A stretch of DNA of 15,592 nucleotides from Pseudomonadota bacterium (GCA_023430685.1 JAEYZH010000182.1:1-15592), one strand, 5' to 3'; shown: positions 1 through 8,138, numbered from the stretch's first letter. Program-made: numbers and translations. The notes: generated by a model not told the origin, from the sequence alone.

Positions 1-100
1 TTTCGACTGCGACCGGGGCGGCCGGGCCGGCACCTTCGCCGCCGGCGCCGCAACCGGCGAGCAGGACGGCAAGACCGAGCGAGATCGGCAACTTCTTCAT
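1..100 (-). CDS. N-terminus of a putative lipoprotein, cut by window edge
   Basis: Reading the minus strand from the ATG at 100-98 gives MKKLPISLGLAVLLAGC and then a Gly/Ala/Pro-rich stretch. This is a type II signal peptide: two lysines, a hydrophobic core, and the lipobox L-A-G-C with Cys17 as the lipidation site. The protein is therefore expected to be a membrane-anchored, probably periplasm-facing lipoprotein. A GGAG-like ribosome site lies about 8 nt upstream. Only 33 residues are in the window, so the mature domain and its function cannot be named. The gene is divergent from the secreted protein gene that starts at 245, with about 144 bp between them for both promoters. Confidence 0.75.
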   Translation of the reverse strand, partial: MKKLPISLGLAVLLAGCGAGGEGAGPAAPVAVE

Positions 101-244
101 GGATGGTCTCCGCGGGGCGATCCCCGGTTCAGGTTCAGACGGGCTGTGAAGCCTAGCACAGCGACCGCGCCGCGCTGGCCGGCGCGCGTGTCGTTTCCCG
201 CTCGTTCGCACGTAGCAGCAGTGACCCCACCGACGGAGCCCGCC

Positions 245-1555
245 ATGCACGTTTCCACCCCGAGCCGAGCCGCCGCGGCGAACCGGCGCCCCCTCGCAGC
301 GGCCTGCGCGTTGTTGCTCTGCGCCGCGTTGCCCGCGCGGGCCGCGGTGTTCACGGTCAACAGCGAGGCCGACGTCCCCGACGATGCGATCGGCAACGGC
401 GAATGCCATGCCGAACTCGGCCTGCCCGGCGTCTGCACGTTGCGCGCGGCGATCCAGGAAGCCAATGCGAATCCGGGCCTCGACCAGATCTGGCTCACCG
501 CCGGGCAGGTCTACACGCTGACGCGCGCGGGCCAGGATGCGACCGCGGCCAATGGCGACCTCGACATCCTGGACGACGTGCAGGTGCTGTTCCTGGCCTC
601 GGGCGAGCGCCCGGTGGTCGATGCGAACGGCCTCGAGCGCGCGTTCGAGGTGCACGAAGGCCATGCGACGCTGCTCGGTTTCGACCTCGTGGGTGGCGAC
701 GCGAGCCTCGCGGGCGACCAGACGGGCGGCGCGATCGCGGTCGCGTTCGACGCAGGGGTCGTGCAGCTCTCGCTGTTGCGACTGCACGGCAACCGCGCGA
801 ACTTCGGCGGCGCGCTCTACAACGACGGCGCGCAGACGACCGTGAGTGCGTGCGAATTCTTCGACAATGCGGCGCTAGACGACTTCACCGACAGCGGCGG
901 CGCCGCGATCCTCAACCGCGGCACGCTGCTCGTCGAGAACAGCAGCGTGCTCGACAACGGCGGCGTCGACGGCCTCGGCGCGATCGCGGTCGAGAACACG
1001 CCACCGTTCTCGGGCGAACCGGTGCTGACGCTCGTCAACAGCACGATCGCGCGCAATGTCGGGTTCGGCGTGCTGAGCCGCGACGCGGCGACCCTCGTGG
1101 TCAGGAACGCGACGATCGCGGGCAACAGCACGGTCGGCGTGCGCATCGCCGGCGCGGGCGGCACGTTCCAGATGCGCAACAGCGTGATCGCGCGCAACGG
1201 TGACGAGGACTGCGTGATCTCGGTGACCGCCACGCTCAACCTCGACCGCTACAACATGGACTCGGACGACACCTGCGAACTCTCGAGCGGCAGCTCGAAC
1301 TACCCGGGCGTCGAGCCCTGGCTCACGCCGCCGATGCGGCGCGGCGGTTTCACGCGCGTGGCATGGCCGCTCACGCGCAGCCCGGTCATCGACCAGGCGC
1401 ATCCGGTGATCGGCGCGATCGGCTGCGAGGAGGAAGACCAGGACTTCAACGAGCGGCCGGTCGACTTCGACGGCGACGGCAATGCGCGCTGCGACGTCGG
1501 CGCGATCGAACTCGACGACGACGTGATCTTCCACGACCCGATGGAACGGCTCTGA
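245..1555 (+). CDS. Secreted CSLREA-domain / right-handed beta-helix protein
   Basis: This 436-residue protein starts at the ATG at 245, preceded by a GGAG site; the frame is open further upstream, but only this start gives a proper signal peptide. Residues 1-33 form a Sec signal with a probable cut after A-R-A (about residue 33). Residues 64-75 (CTLRAAIQEANA) match the CSLREA motif seen near the N-terminus of many secreted beta-helix proteins. Repeated N-S-x-I-A-x-N or N-A-T-I-A-G-N turns between about residues 170 and 320 fit parallel beta-helix coils. Near the C-terminus comes an acidic D-F-D-G-D-G-N-A-R-C-D-V-G-A-I-E segment (about 407-422), the usual end of this class, and then a short tail ending HDPMERL. 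It is likely exported; its substrate or ligand is unknown. No catalytic residues of a polysaccharide lyase are evident. Confidence 0.85.
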   Translation: MHVSTPSRAAAANRRPLAAACALLLCAALPARAAVFTVNSEADVPDDAIGNGECHAELGLPGVCTLRAAIQEANANPGLDQIWLTAGQVYTLTRAGQDATAANGDLDILDDVQVLFLASGERPVVDANGLERAFEVHEGHATLLGFDLVGGDASLAGDQTGGAIAVAFDAGVVQLSLLRLHGNRANFGGALYNDGAQTTVSACEFFDNAALDDFTDSGGAAILNRGTLLVENSSVLDNGGVDGLGAIAVENTPPFSGEPVLTLVNSTIARNVGFGVLSRDAATLVVRNATIAGNSTVGVRIAGAGGTFQMRNSVIARNGDEDCVISVTATLNLDRYNMDSDDTCELSSGSSNYPGVEPWLTPPMRRGGFTRVAWPLTRSPVIDQAHPVIGAIGCEEEDQDFNERPVDFDGDGNARCDVGAIELDDDVIFHDPMERL

Positions 1556-1685
1556 CGCCGGCAGCGGCTGAGCGGAACGTGACCGTTCACGCGCGAGTCC
1601 AAAAAAGCTCATGCGGCGTTCACCGCGCAGGCGCTTTCCTTGTGCGACGCGAATGTCGCGTACCGGCGTCACGAGCCGGACAGCC

Positions 1686-1693
1686 AAAGGAGG
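1686..1693 (+). promoter_or_regulatory. Strong Shine-Dalgarno of the DUF1328 gene
   Basis: AAAGGAGG sits 7 nt upstream of the ATG at 1701. It fixes that start rather than upstream in-frame starts, and it is the closest to consensus in the window. Confidence 0.85.
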
Positions 1694-1700
1694 GTTCGCC

Positions 1701-1871
1701 ATGCTTCACTATGCCATCGTGTTCCTCGTGATCGCCCTGGTCGCCGCAGTACTCGGTTTCGGCGGCATCGCGGGTGCCGCGGCCGGGATCGCGAAGATCC
1801 TGTTCGTCGTGTTCCTCGTGTTGTTCGTCGTTTCGCTGATCATGGGGCGCCGCGGGCGCGGGTCGGTCTGA
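1701..1871 (+). CDS. DUF1328 (UPF0391) small membrane protein
   Basis: This 56-residue protein begins MLHYAIVFLVIALVAAVLGF, continues with a Gly/Ala-rich G-G-I-A-G-A-A-A-G-I-A-K turn at about residues 21-32, then a second hydrophobic helix (33-48) and a basic end GRRGRGSV. Two membrane helices joined by an Ala/Gly turn are the signature of DUF1328, and the length is normal for the family. The function is not established; related small proteins are often noted among stress-responsive genes. An unusually perfect Shine-Dalgarno (AAAGGAGG, 1686-1693) lies 7 nt before the ATG, suggesting strong translation. The gene is probably monocistronic, since a hairpin follows 11 nt after the stop. Confidence 0.92.
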   Translation: MLHYAIVFLVIALVAAVLGFGGIAGAAAGIAKILFVVFLVLFVVSLIMGRRGRGSV

Positions 1872-1881
1872 CGCGTTGCGG

Positions 1882-1917
1882 GCCGGAGTGACGCCCTGAC
1901 TGCGGCGTCATTCCGGC
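1882..1917. terminator. Hairpin between convergent DUF1328 gene and aceK
   Basis: Positions 1882-1895 pair with 1904-1917 to form a 14-bp stem (one G-U pair) around an 8-nt loop. It starts 11 nt after the DUF1328 stop and includes the last codons and stop of aceK, so it can form on transcripts from both directions. Neither side has a U-run, so it is not a classical intrinsic terminator. It may act as a transcript-end stabiliser or with Rho. The pairing is seen in the sequence; the terminator role is inferred. Confidence 0.55.
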
Positions 1918-3638
1918 AAGCGCGCCGCCGCGGGATACGGCGGTACGTCGAGGGTCTCGCCGGTCAGGAAACGCTCGCGCAACCCGTTCCACCAGTCGGG
2001 ATCGAACAGGTGCGCGTAGCGCCGCACGAGCGCCTCGCGCAGGGGTGGCGCAAGTCCGAGGAACTGCGGGAACTGCGCCGGAAACACATCGTTCGGCCGA
2101 ACGCTGAGCCAGTCCTCGACCGGCCGCGATTCCTCGCCTTCGGGCGCCTCGGGCAGATGCCTGAAGCGGCACTCCTCGACGAGGCACAACTCGTCGTAGT
2201 CGTAGAACACCACGCGCCCGATGCGTGAAACACCGAAGTTCTTCAGCAGCAGGTCGCCCGGGAAGATGTTCACGCGTGCAAGGTCCTCGATCGCCTGCGC
2301 GTAGTCGAGCACGGCGCGCAAACCCGCGGCGGCATCGACTTCCCGCAGATGCAGATCGAGCGGGCGCAGCCGGCGTTCGATGTAACAGTGCCGGAACACG
2401 AGGCCGTGCGCGTCGCCTTCGATGCTCGATGCACACTCCGATTCGATCTCGGCGAGCACCTCCGGCTCGAACGCCGCGCGCGGCAGGCGCAGGTGGCGGA
2501 ACTCCTGGGCGTCGATGAGGCGGCCGACGCGATCGTGGCGCGCGACCAGCCGATAGCGCCGTTCGACCTCGGCACGGCCCCCTTCCTTGGGCCAGGCGAA
2601 GCGATCGCGGATCAGCTTGATGACGACCGCGTGCGCGCGCGGCGTGACCACGAGCATGACCATCCCGCGCGCGCCTTCCGCGCGCACGAGGCGGTCGTCG
2701 GGCGCCCGGGCGAGATGCGCGAACAGCTCGCGGTAGCGCTCGGTCTTGCCCTGCTTGATGCGCCCGAGCACGGTGTAGAGCTCGCCACGCGGTCGGTGCG
2801 GCAGCAGCGCGTGCAGGAACGCGACGGCGGCCGAGACCACGGCGAGATCGGCATGGAACGCGCTGCGCGCGTAGCCGAACAGCTGCGACACCTGGTGCAG
2901 GTTGGTCAGCACCGCGTCGGCGCGCACGCCGGTCGGAGTGCTGACGAGCGCCACGACCAGCGGCGTGCAGGCGTCGATGCCGACGAGGCGGCAGACCAGG
3001 TAGGCACGCTGTTCGCGATAGAACACCGTGCGCAGCGCCTGCATCGACTGCCAAGCCGCGCCCTCCTCGAGCGCGCGCTCGGCCAGCTCTTCAGCGATCA
3101 GGGCCGCGCTGCGTGCCGCATCGGCGTAGCCGATCGTGAACGGGTGCGCATCGAGCAGGCCCAGGCACGCAGCCAGCGGATCGCGCAAGTCGAAGGACGC
3201 ATGCTCGACGACCGCGTCATCGTCGTCGGCCGGCGCCCGCAGGTCGACGAACTCGATCGCCTCGTCGACGCCGCGCGTGCGGAAGAAGCGACGCGACAGC
3301 GTATTGAAGAACGTGTGGAACAGCTCGCGATCCGGGTGCGCTTCGACCAGCCCCGCGTAGGCACCGCGCATCGCCGCCCACAGCGGGCGCGAACGCACGC
3401 GGTCGTCGAGCAGGAGTTCGAGTCGCGCGAGCGTTTCGGCGATGCAGGCATCGTAGAGGTCGATGCGCGCCGCCGCGTCGACCTGCGCGGTGCGCCAGTC
3501 GCGCCGTTCGAAGTGGCGCTGCGCGCGCCGCGTGATGTCCGAGTAACGCCCGTTGTAGTCGAGGAATGCATCGACCACCCGCGCGGCGGCGCGGGCCGGC
3601 ATCGCATCGCTCGGAGGGTCGGGCAGGGTCGGCGGCAT
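1908..3638 (-). CDS. aceK: Isocitrate dehydrogenase kinase/phosphatase AceK
   Basis: AceK is a bifunctional cytoplasmic enzyme that phosphorylates a serine of Icd, switching it off, and removes the phosphate again, which sets the split between TCA cycle and glyoxylate shunt. The 576-residue product matches E. coli AceK (578) along its length. From this start the visible landmarks are G-R-I-K-Q-G-K-T-E (about 292), R-G-M-V-M-L-V (about 324), the ATP-binding lysine region K-L-I-R-D-R-F (Lys341, E. coli K336), H-D-R-V-G-R (about 368), the catalytic loop N-I-F-P-G-D (457-462, Asp462) with K-N-F-G (466-469), and F-Y-D-Y-D-E (478-483, Asp480 as the metal ligand). The frame stays open to a GTG at 3677. 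I chose the ATG at 3638 because the N-terminal length then fits the family; neither has a clear ribosome site, and an ATG at 3602 is also possible. It lies directly downstream of its substrate gene icd. Confidence 0.95.
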   Translation of the reverse strand: MPPTLPDPPSDAMPARAAARVVDAFLDYNGRYSDITRRAQRHFERRDWRTAQVDAAARIDLYDACIAETLARLELLLDDRVRSRPLWAAMRGAYAGLVEAHPDRELFHTFFNTLSRRFFRTRGVDEAIEFVDLRAPADDDDAVVEHASFDLRDPLAACLGLLDAHPFTIGYADAARSAALIAEELAERALEEGAAWQSMQALRTVFYREQRAYLVCRLVGIDACTPLVVALVSTPTGVRADAVLTNLHQVSQLFGYARSAFHADLAVVSAAVAFLHALLPHRPRGELYTVLGRIKQGKTERYRELFAHLARAPDDRLVRAEGARGMVMLVVTPRAHAVVIKLIRDRFAWPKEGGRAEVERRYRLVARHDRVGRLIDAQEFRHLRLPRAAFEPEVLAEIESECASSIEGDAHGLVFRHCYIERRLRPLDLHLREVDAAAGLRAVLDYAQAIEDLARVNIFPGDLLLKNFGVSRIGRVVFYDYDELCLVEECRFRHLPEAPEGEESRPVEDWLSVRPNDVFPAQFPQFLGLAPPLREALVRRYAHLFDPDWWNGLRERFLTGETLDVPPYPAAARLPE

Positions 3639-3683
3639 CGCGCCGAGTCTAGCGACCTGCGTCTGCCACGTGCGCACGCGGGC

Positions 3684-3717
3684 CGCTTCTTCCCCCGCAG
3701 CAACGGGGGAAGAAGCG
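3684..3717 (-). promoter_or_regulatory. Stem-loop in the icd-aceK intergenic region
   Basis: A perfect 14-bp inverted repeat (3684-3697 pairing with 3704-3717, 6-nt loop) begins 5 nt after the icd stop and ends shortly before aceK. On the transcribed strand the stem is C/T-rich then G/A-rich (CCCCCG/CGGGGG core) and is not followed by a U-run. It is unlikely to be a full intrinsic terminator. It more likely acts as an mRNA stabiliser or partial terminator that keeps AceK far below Icd, or masks aceK translation: the G-rich 3' arm is the only purine-rich stretch upstream of the GTG at 3677. Confidence 0.6.
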
Positions 3718-3722
3718 CGGCC

Positions 3723-4982
<1,260 letters not shown>

Positions 4983-5164
4983 CGGGATCTCCGGGTGGAC
5001 GGAACACGCGGCCGCGAGGCGGCAGTCGCCCATTGTCGCGCGTTCGCGCCGTTTCATGAAGCCGACGCGTTCGCTGCAGCGCAAGATCGCGGCTGCGGCG
5101 AGCGTGGTAACGTGGCCTCGTCCTGCCGACCGATGGAGGGCCGGCGCAGTACGGGGATCTGGCC

Positions 5165-6109
5165 ATGCGGATCGGCATCGTCGTGGATTCGGCCTGCGAT
5201 CTTCCCGATCGCTTCCTCGAGGCGCATGCGATCACGGTGTTGCCGATCGTGGTGCGACTCGACGACCAGACCCTCGTCGACGACCGCGATCCTTCGACCT
5301 GGCGTCGCTTCCTCGACGACAAGCTCGGTGCGCGCGGCCACGACGCCGAGACCGAGCCGTACACGGTCGAGCAGGTGCGCGACCTGTTCCTCGGCAAGCT
5401 CGTGATCGACTACGACTGCGTGTTCTGCCTGACGATCACGTCGACGCGCAGCCCGATCCACGCGCATGCGAGCCAGGCGAGCTTCGCGATCCTCAAGGAT
5501 TACCGCCCGATCCGCCGCGACGCAGGCGTGACCGGGCCGTTCCTGATGCGCGTAATCGACACCGGTAACCTGTTCGCCGCGCAGGGCGTCACCGCCGTGG
5601 AAGCGGTGCGCCTGCGCGAAGCGGGCCAGAATCCCGGCCAGATGCGCGAGCGGCTCGAATTCCTCGCGCGCAACACCTGGGGCTACATGCTGCCGCGCGA
5701 CCTCTACTACCTGCGCGCGCGCGCGCAGAAGAAGGGCGACCGCAGCGTCGGTTGGGTCAGCGCGGCACTCGGCACCGCGCTCGACATCAAGCCGCTGCTG
5801 CGCGGGCATTGCGGCGAAACCGGGCCGGTCGCGAAGGTGCGCGGGTTCGAGCAGGGCGCGGAGATGCTGTTCAATGCGACCGCGCGGCGCGTGCGTGCGG
5901 GGCTGCTCGCGCCGACCTTGTGCGTGAGCTACGGCGGCGACCTCTCCGAACTCGCCGCGATGCCGGGGTATGCGTCGCTGCTCGCGACCTGCACCGAGCA
6001 CCAGGTGGAGGTGTTCGAGGCACCGATGAGCATCACCGGCATGATCAATGTCGGCACCGGCGCGATCACGCTCGGGTTCGCGGCGGAGCAACACGAGTTC
6101 GCGGCGTAG
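5165..6109 (+). CDS. DegV-family fatty-acid-binding protein
   Basis: DegV/FakB-type proteins bind a fatty acid between two domains; in Firmicutes they present it to the kinase FakA. This 314-residue protein starts at the ATG at 5165, with a GGGGA-like site about 7 nt upstream. Visible family marks are V-D-S-A-C-D-L-P (7-14), T-S-T-R-S-P-I (92-98, the lipid head-group serine/threonine loop), I-D-T-G (131-134), the segment from D-I-K-P-L-L-R-G (207-214) to K-V-R-G (224-227), and a closing N-V-G-T-G-A-I-T-L-G-F (295-305). No signal peptide is present, so it should be cytoplasmic. No FakA-like kinase gene is nearby, so the partner and role in this organism are unknown. It is divergent from icd across about 180 bp and looks monocistronic. 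Confidence 0.9.
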   Translation: MRIGIVVDSACDLPDRFLEAHAITVLPIVVRLDDQTLVDDRDPSTWRRFLDDKLGARGHDAETEPYTVEQVRDLFLGKLVIDYDCVFCLTITSTRSPIHAHASQASFAILKDYRPIRRDAGVTGPFLMRVIDTGNLFAAQGVTAVEAVRLREAGQNPGQMRERLEFLARNTWGYMLPRDLYYLRARAQKKGDRSVGWVSAALGTALDIKPLLRGHCGETGPVAKVRGFEQGAEMLFNATARRVRAGLLAPTLCVSYGGDLSELAAMPGYASLLATCTEHQVEVFEAPMSITGMINVGTGAITLGFAAEQHEFAA

Positions 6110-6174
6110 CGTTTCGAACGAAGCAGAAGACTGGAACACGAAGCACGGTGCACAGGGGTTGCCGTCGCGCGCGC

Positions 6175-6205
6175 AAAAAAAGAAGCGCGGATCGCTCCGC
6201 GCTTC
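6175..6205 (-). terminator. Intrinsic terminator of the LysM-lipoprotein unit
   Basis: A perfect 10-bp GC-rich stem (6182-6191 with 6196-6205) closes a 4-nt loop. On the minus strand it is followed at once by seven Ts (plus-strand A-run 6175-6181). It lies about 28 nt past the stop of the lipoprotein gene at 6233. This is the clearest Rho-independent terminator in the window. Confidence 0.9.
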
Positions 6206-6232
6206 CGGGTGCATCGATCGCTCGCGCGAGGA

Positions 6233-6730
6233 TCACTTCACGCTGAAGTCCTTGCTCGCGACCGGGCGGCCGTCGAGCGAGATTTCGACCTTGTAGTTGC
6301 CGGCGGGCCAGCCATCGGGCTTGCTGATGTGGAACGTCGTCACGGCCGGGCCGCTCGGCGCGATCGTCTGGCTCGACTCGTTGACGGTCTGGCCGTCCTG
6401 GTAGGTCCACTTCGCGTTGAGCACCGCGTTCGACGCGCTGCCCGTGGTCGCGACGGCTGCGTAGATCGTGTCCTGCGGCGTGAACGAGGTCGACGCCGCG
6501 GTCACGCGCTGGTCGGCACCGACCGCGTTGCCGAGATCGACCGAAGCCACCGCGACCGGCGCAGGCGCGGGGACCGGCGCAGGCGGCGTCACCGGAGGCG
6601 GCGTGCTCGTGGTGGTCGGCGGGGTCGAGGTCGGGGGTGCCGAGTGTTCCTCGTTCTTGCCGCACGCGGAGAGCGCGAGCGCGCCGGCGATCACGGCGAT
6701 CAGGCTGTATTGCGGGCGTAGCTTCGTCAT
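6233..6730 (-). CDS. Lipoprotein with Pro/Thr-rich linker, unknown function
   Basis: The 165-residue product opens with a type II signal peptide (hydrophobic residues 9-20, lipobox L-S-A-C, Cys23). Next comes a low-complexity Pro/Thr/Ala/Val stretch (about 31-60), likely an extended spacer away from the membrane. A C-terminal globular part of about 100 residues follows, containing D-T-I-Y-A-A-V, W-T-Y-Q-D-G-Q and H-I-S-K-P-D-G-W-P-A-G-N-Y-K-V-E. The alternating pattern and the end D-G-R-P-V-A-S-K-D-F-S-V-K suggest an Ig-like beta-sandwich; this is inference and I do not recognise a named family. The start at 6730 is preferred to the ATG at 6736 because the ribosome site has normal spacing only for it. 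The gene follows the LysM gene by 19 nt and ends at the terminator 6175-6205. Confidence 0.85.
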   Translation of the reverse strand: MTKLRPQYSLIAVIAGALALSACGKNEEHSAPPTSTPPTTTSTPPPVTPPAPVPAPAPVAVASVDLGNAVGADQRVTAASTSFTPQDTIYAAVATTGSASNAVLNAKWTYQDGQTVNESSQTIAPSGPAVTTFHISKPDGWPAGNYKVEISLDGRPVASKDFSVK

Positions 6731-6737
6731 CGTCATA

Positions 6738-6743
6738 CCCTCC
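6738..6743 (-). promoter_or_regulatory. Ribosome binding site that decides the lipoprotein start
   Basis: GGAGGG on the minus strand lies 7 nt before the ATG at 6730 but only 1 nt before the ATG at 6736. It therefore selects the inner of two in-frame ATG codons. Confidence 0.75.
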
Positions 6744-6749
6744 GTTGCG

Positions 6750-7082
6750 TCAATCGTTGGAATCGGTGTCGGCCGGGATCTTCAGCACCTGGCCGGGCTT
6801 GATCAGGTCCGGGTCGTCGAGCTGGTCGCGGTTGGCCTCGAAGATCGCGCGCCAGCGATTCGCGTTTCCGTATTCGCGCTTGGCGATCTTGGAGAGGCTG
6901 TCGCCCTTGACGACGGTGTAGGTCTTCGCCTTCGACACGTCGGTGTCCGTGATCGTCGGTGCGGTCGATGCGGCACCCGAGCGCACGTCTCCGAAGTCGG
7001 CCTTCGGCGCGGCGGGTGGAGCAGACGAGCGGGCGCCGCCCTGCACGTTCGAGAAGTCCGGCTTCTTGGGCTCGTTGGCCAT
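6750..7082 (-). CDS. LysM-domain protein with duplicated N-terminal motif
   Basis: This 110-residue protein starts at the ATG at 7082, behind a good AAAGGAG-type site about 10 nt upstream; the longer open frame to 7349 runs into queF and is not used. Residues about 54-103 form one LysM domain: Y-T-V-V-K-G-D-S-L-S-K-I-A-K, then R-W-R-A-I-F-E-A-N, then L-I-K-P-G-Q-V-L-K-I-P. LysM folds bind N-acetylglucosamine in peptidoglycan and similar sugars. The N-terminus has no signal peptide and is a polar linker containing two related copies of D-F-(S/G)-(N/D)-V-x-x-G-A-x-S-(S/T)-A-P (10-22 and 30-42). As in E. coli YgaU/Kbp, which also lacks a signal sequence, the place of action is uncertain. It is the first gene of a two-gene unit with the lipoprotein. 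Confidence 0.88.
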   Translation of the reverse strand: MANEPKKPDFSNVQGGARSSAPPAAPKADFGDVRSGAASTAPTITDTDVSKAKTYTVVKGDSLSKIAKREYGNANRWRAIFEANRDQLDDPDLIKPGQVLKIPADTDSND

Positions 7083-7147
7083 CGTCCCCTCTCCTTTGTC
7101 TGCGGGAGCCGCACAATACACCCTGCCCGGCTTAACGGCGGATGAGT

Positions 7148-7170
7148 CCCGGTGCCTGGCCAGCGCCGGG
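7148..7170 (-). terminator. Possible weak terminator hairpin after queF
   Basis: Positions 7148-7155 and 7163-7170 form an 8-bp stem (one G-U pair) with a 7-nt loop, just 3 nt past the queF stop. There is no U-run after it, so termination is only a possibility. It would separate queF from the LysM unit downstream. Confidence 0.35.
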
Positions 7171-7173
7171 TGG

Positions 7174-7989
7174 CTACTGGCGCGCGAGCCTCGGATTGCC
7201 CACGTCGGCGGCGGCGGTGCCGCGCCAGGGATTGATGTCGAGGCCACCGCGCCGCGTGTAGCGCGCGTGCACCTCGAGCCGGGTCGGCGCGCACTGCCGC
7301 AGCACGTCGCAGAAGATGCGTTCGACGCACTGTTCGTGGAAACCCGCATGGTCGCGGAACGACACGAGGTAGCGCAGCAGGCCGGCGCGATCGATGCGCG
7401 GACCCACGTAACGCACCTGCACGCTGGCCCAGTCGGGCTGTCCGGTGACCGGGCAGTTCGACTTCAGCAGATCCGATACGAGGCGCTCCTCGACGATCTC
7501 GCCCCCCGAGCGCAGCAGCGCAGGATCGGGCGGCCCATAGGTGTCGATGTCGATCGCGAGGTCGTCGAGCGATTCGCCTTCGAGCCGCTGCATCACCGGC
7601 GCGCACGCAAGCGGCAGCAGCGCGACGCCGACCTCGGCCCCGGTCGCGAGCGCGAGGTCGCGCGCCAGTCGCCTGCGGACTGCCTCCGCATCGGCAAGGC
7701 GCTCGCGGTTGAAACCGTTGAGGTACAGCTTGAACGACTTCGACTCGACGAGGTTCGGCGAATCCGCGGGCATGCGGAATTCGCCGAGCGCGACCACCGG
7801 CTTGCCGCGCAGGTCGAGCCAGGACAGCTCGTATGCATTCCAGATGTCGACGCCGGTGAACGGCAGGGTATCGCCGATGCCGAGCTCCGCGCGACCGGCC
7901 GCACGCGGGATCGCGAACAGCAGACCCGGGTCGTAACGATCCGGATAGCGCGTGTCCTTGCCGAGGCTCGAGTCGTGCGGAGTAGCCAT
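7174..7989 (-). CDS. queF: NADPH-dependent preQ0 reductase QueF (bimodular)
   Basis: QueF reduces the nitrile of 7-cyano-7-deazaguanine (preQ0) to the aminomethyl group of preQ1, using two NADPH, in the cytoplasmic pathway to the tRNA base queuosine. The 271-residue length and two T-fold halves place it in the long E. coli type (282 residues). The QueF signature E-S-K-S-F-K-L-Y-L-N is at 82-91. The catalytic cysteine is in L-K-S-N-C-P-V-T-G-Q-P-D-W (Cys179, with Asp186; E. coli C190/D197). The substrate-binding H-E is in F-H-E-Q-C-V-E-R-I-F (His218, Glu219). All are present, so the enzyme should be active. The start at 7989 gives a family-typical N-terminus, but no clean ribosome site is visible. 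It probably has its own transcript; no other queuosine gene is in the window. Confidence 0.96.
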   Translation of the reverse strand: MATPHDSSLGKDTRYPDRYDPGLLFAIPRAAGRAELGIGDTLPFTGVDIWNAYELSWLDLRGKPVVALGEFRMPADSPNLVESKSFKLYLNGFNRERLADAEAVRRRLARDLALATGAEVGVALLPLACAPVMQRLEGESLDDLAIDIDTYGPPDPALLRSGGEIVEERLVSDLLKSNCPVTGQPDWASVQVRYVGPRIDRAGLLRYLVSFRDHAGFHEQCVERIFCDVLRQCAPTRLEVHARYTRRGGLDINPWRGTAAADVGNPRLARQ

Positions 7990-8111
7990 GGCGTGTCGGG
8001 GTGTGGGCCGGATGTCGCGGGGTCAGGCATCAACGCAATCCACCGCATCGTCGCCCTTGCGCTGGCCGGGGTCCAGCCTGACCGCGTGCGGCGTGCCGGC
8101 CCGGCGCTTGT

Positions 8112-8137
8112 CTATTCCCTATTCCCTAGTCCCTACC
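8112..8137. repeat. Short heptamer tandem repeat 3' of the RND gene
   Basis: CTATTCC occurs twice in perfect tandem (8112-8125), followed by CTAGTCC (8126-8132) and a partial CTACC. On the minus strand this reads as GGGAATAG repeats directly after the transporter stop. Its AT content stands out from the surroundings. I recall similar GGGAATAG tracts between genes in Xanthomonadales genomes, but have not checked this. Confidence 0.7.
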
Positions 8138-8138
8138 T

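Noticed and set aside
1575..1591. Small inverted repeat (CGTGA-CCGT-TCACG) after the CSLREA gene
   Set aside because: The stem is only 5 bp, without a U-run, and expected by chance in GC-rich DNA.
3684..3717. Stem-loop as an intrinsic terminator of icd
   Set aside because: There is no U-run on the transcribed side, so full Rho-independent termination is not supported; kept as a regulatory stem-loop.
4983..5164. Promoter for icd (TTCATG-17 bp-GACAAT at about 5040 on the minus strand)
   Set aside because: The matches are 3/6 and 4/6 only, too weak to call in this base composition.
5054..6214. 386-codon minus-strand frame opposite the DegV gene
   Set aside because: The plus-strand DegV protein has family motifs along its length; the opposite frame is Arg/His-rich shadow.
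8112..8137. Tandem repeats as a CRISPR array
   Set aside because: The units are 7 bp with no spacers, and no cas gene is present.
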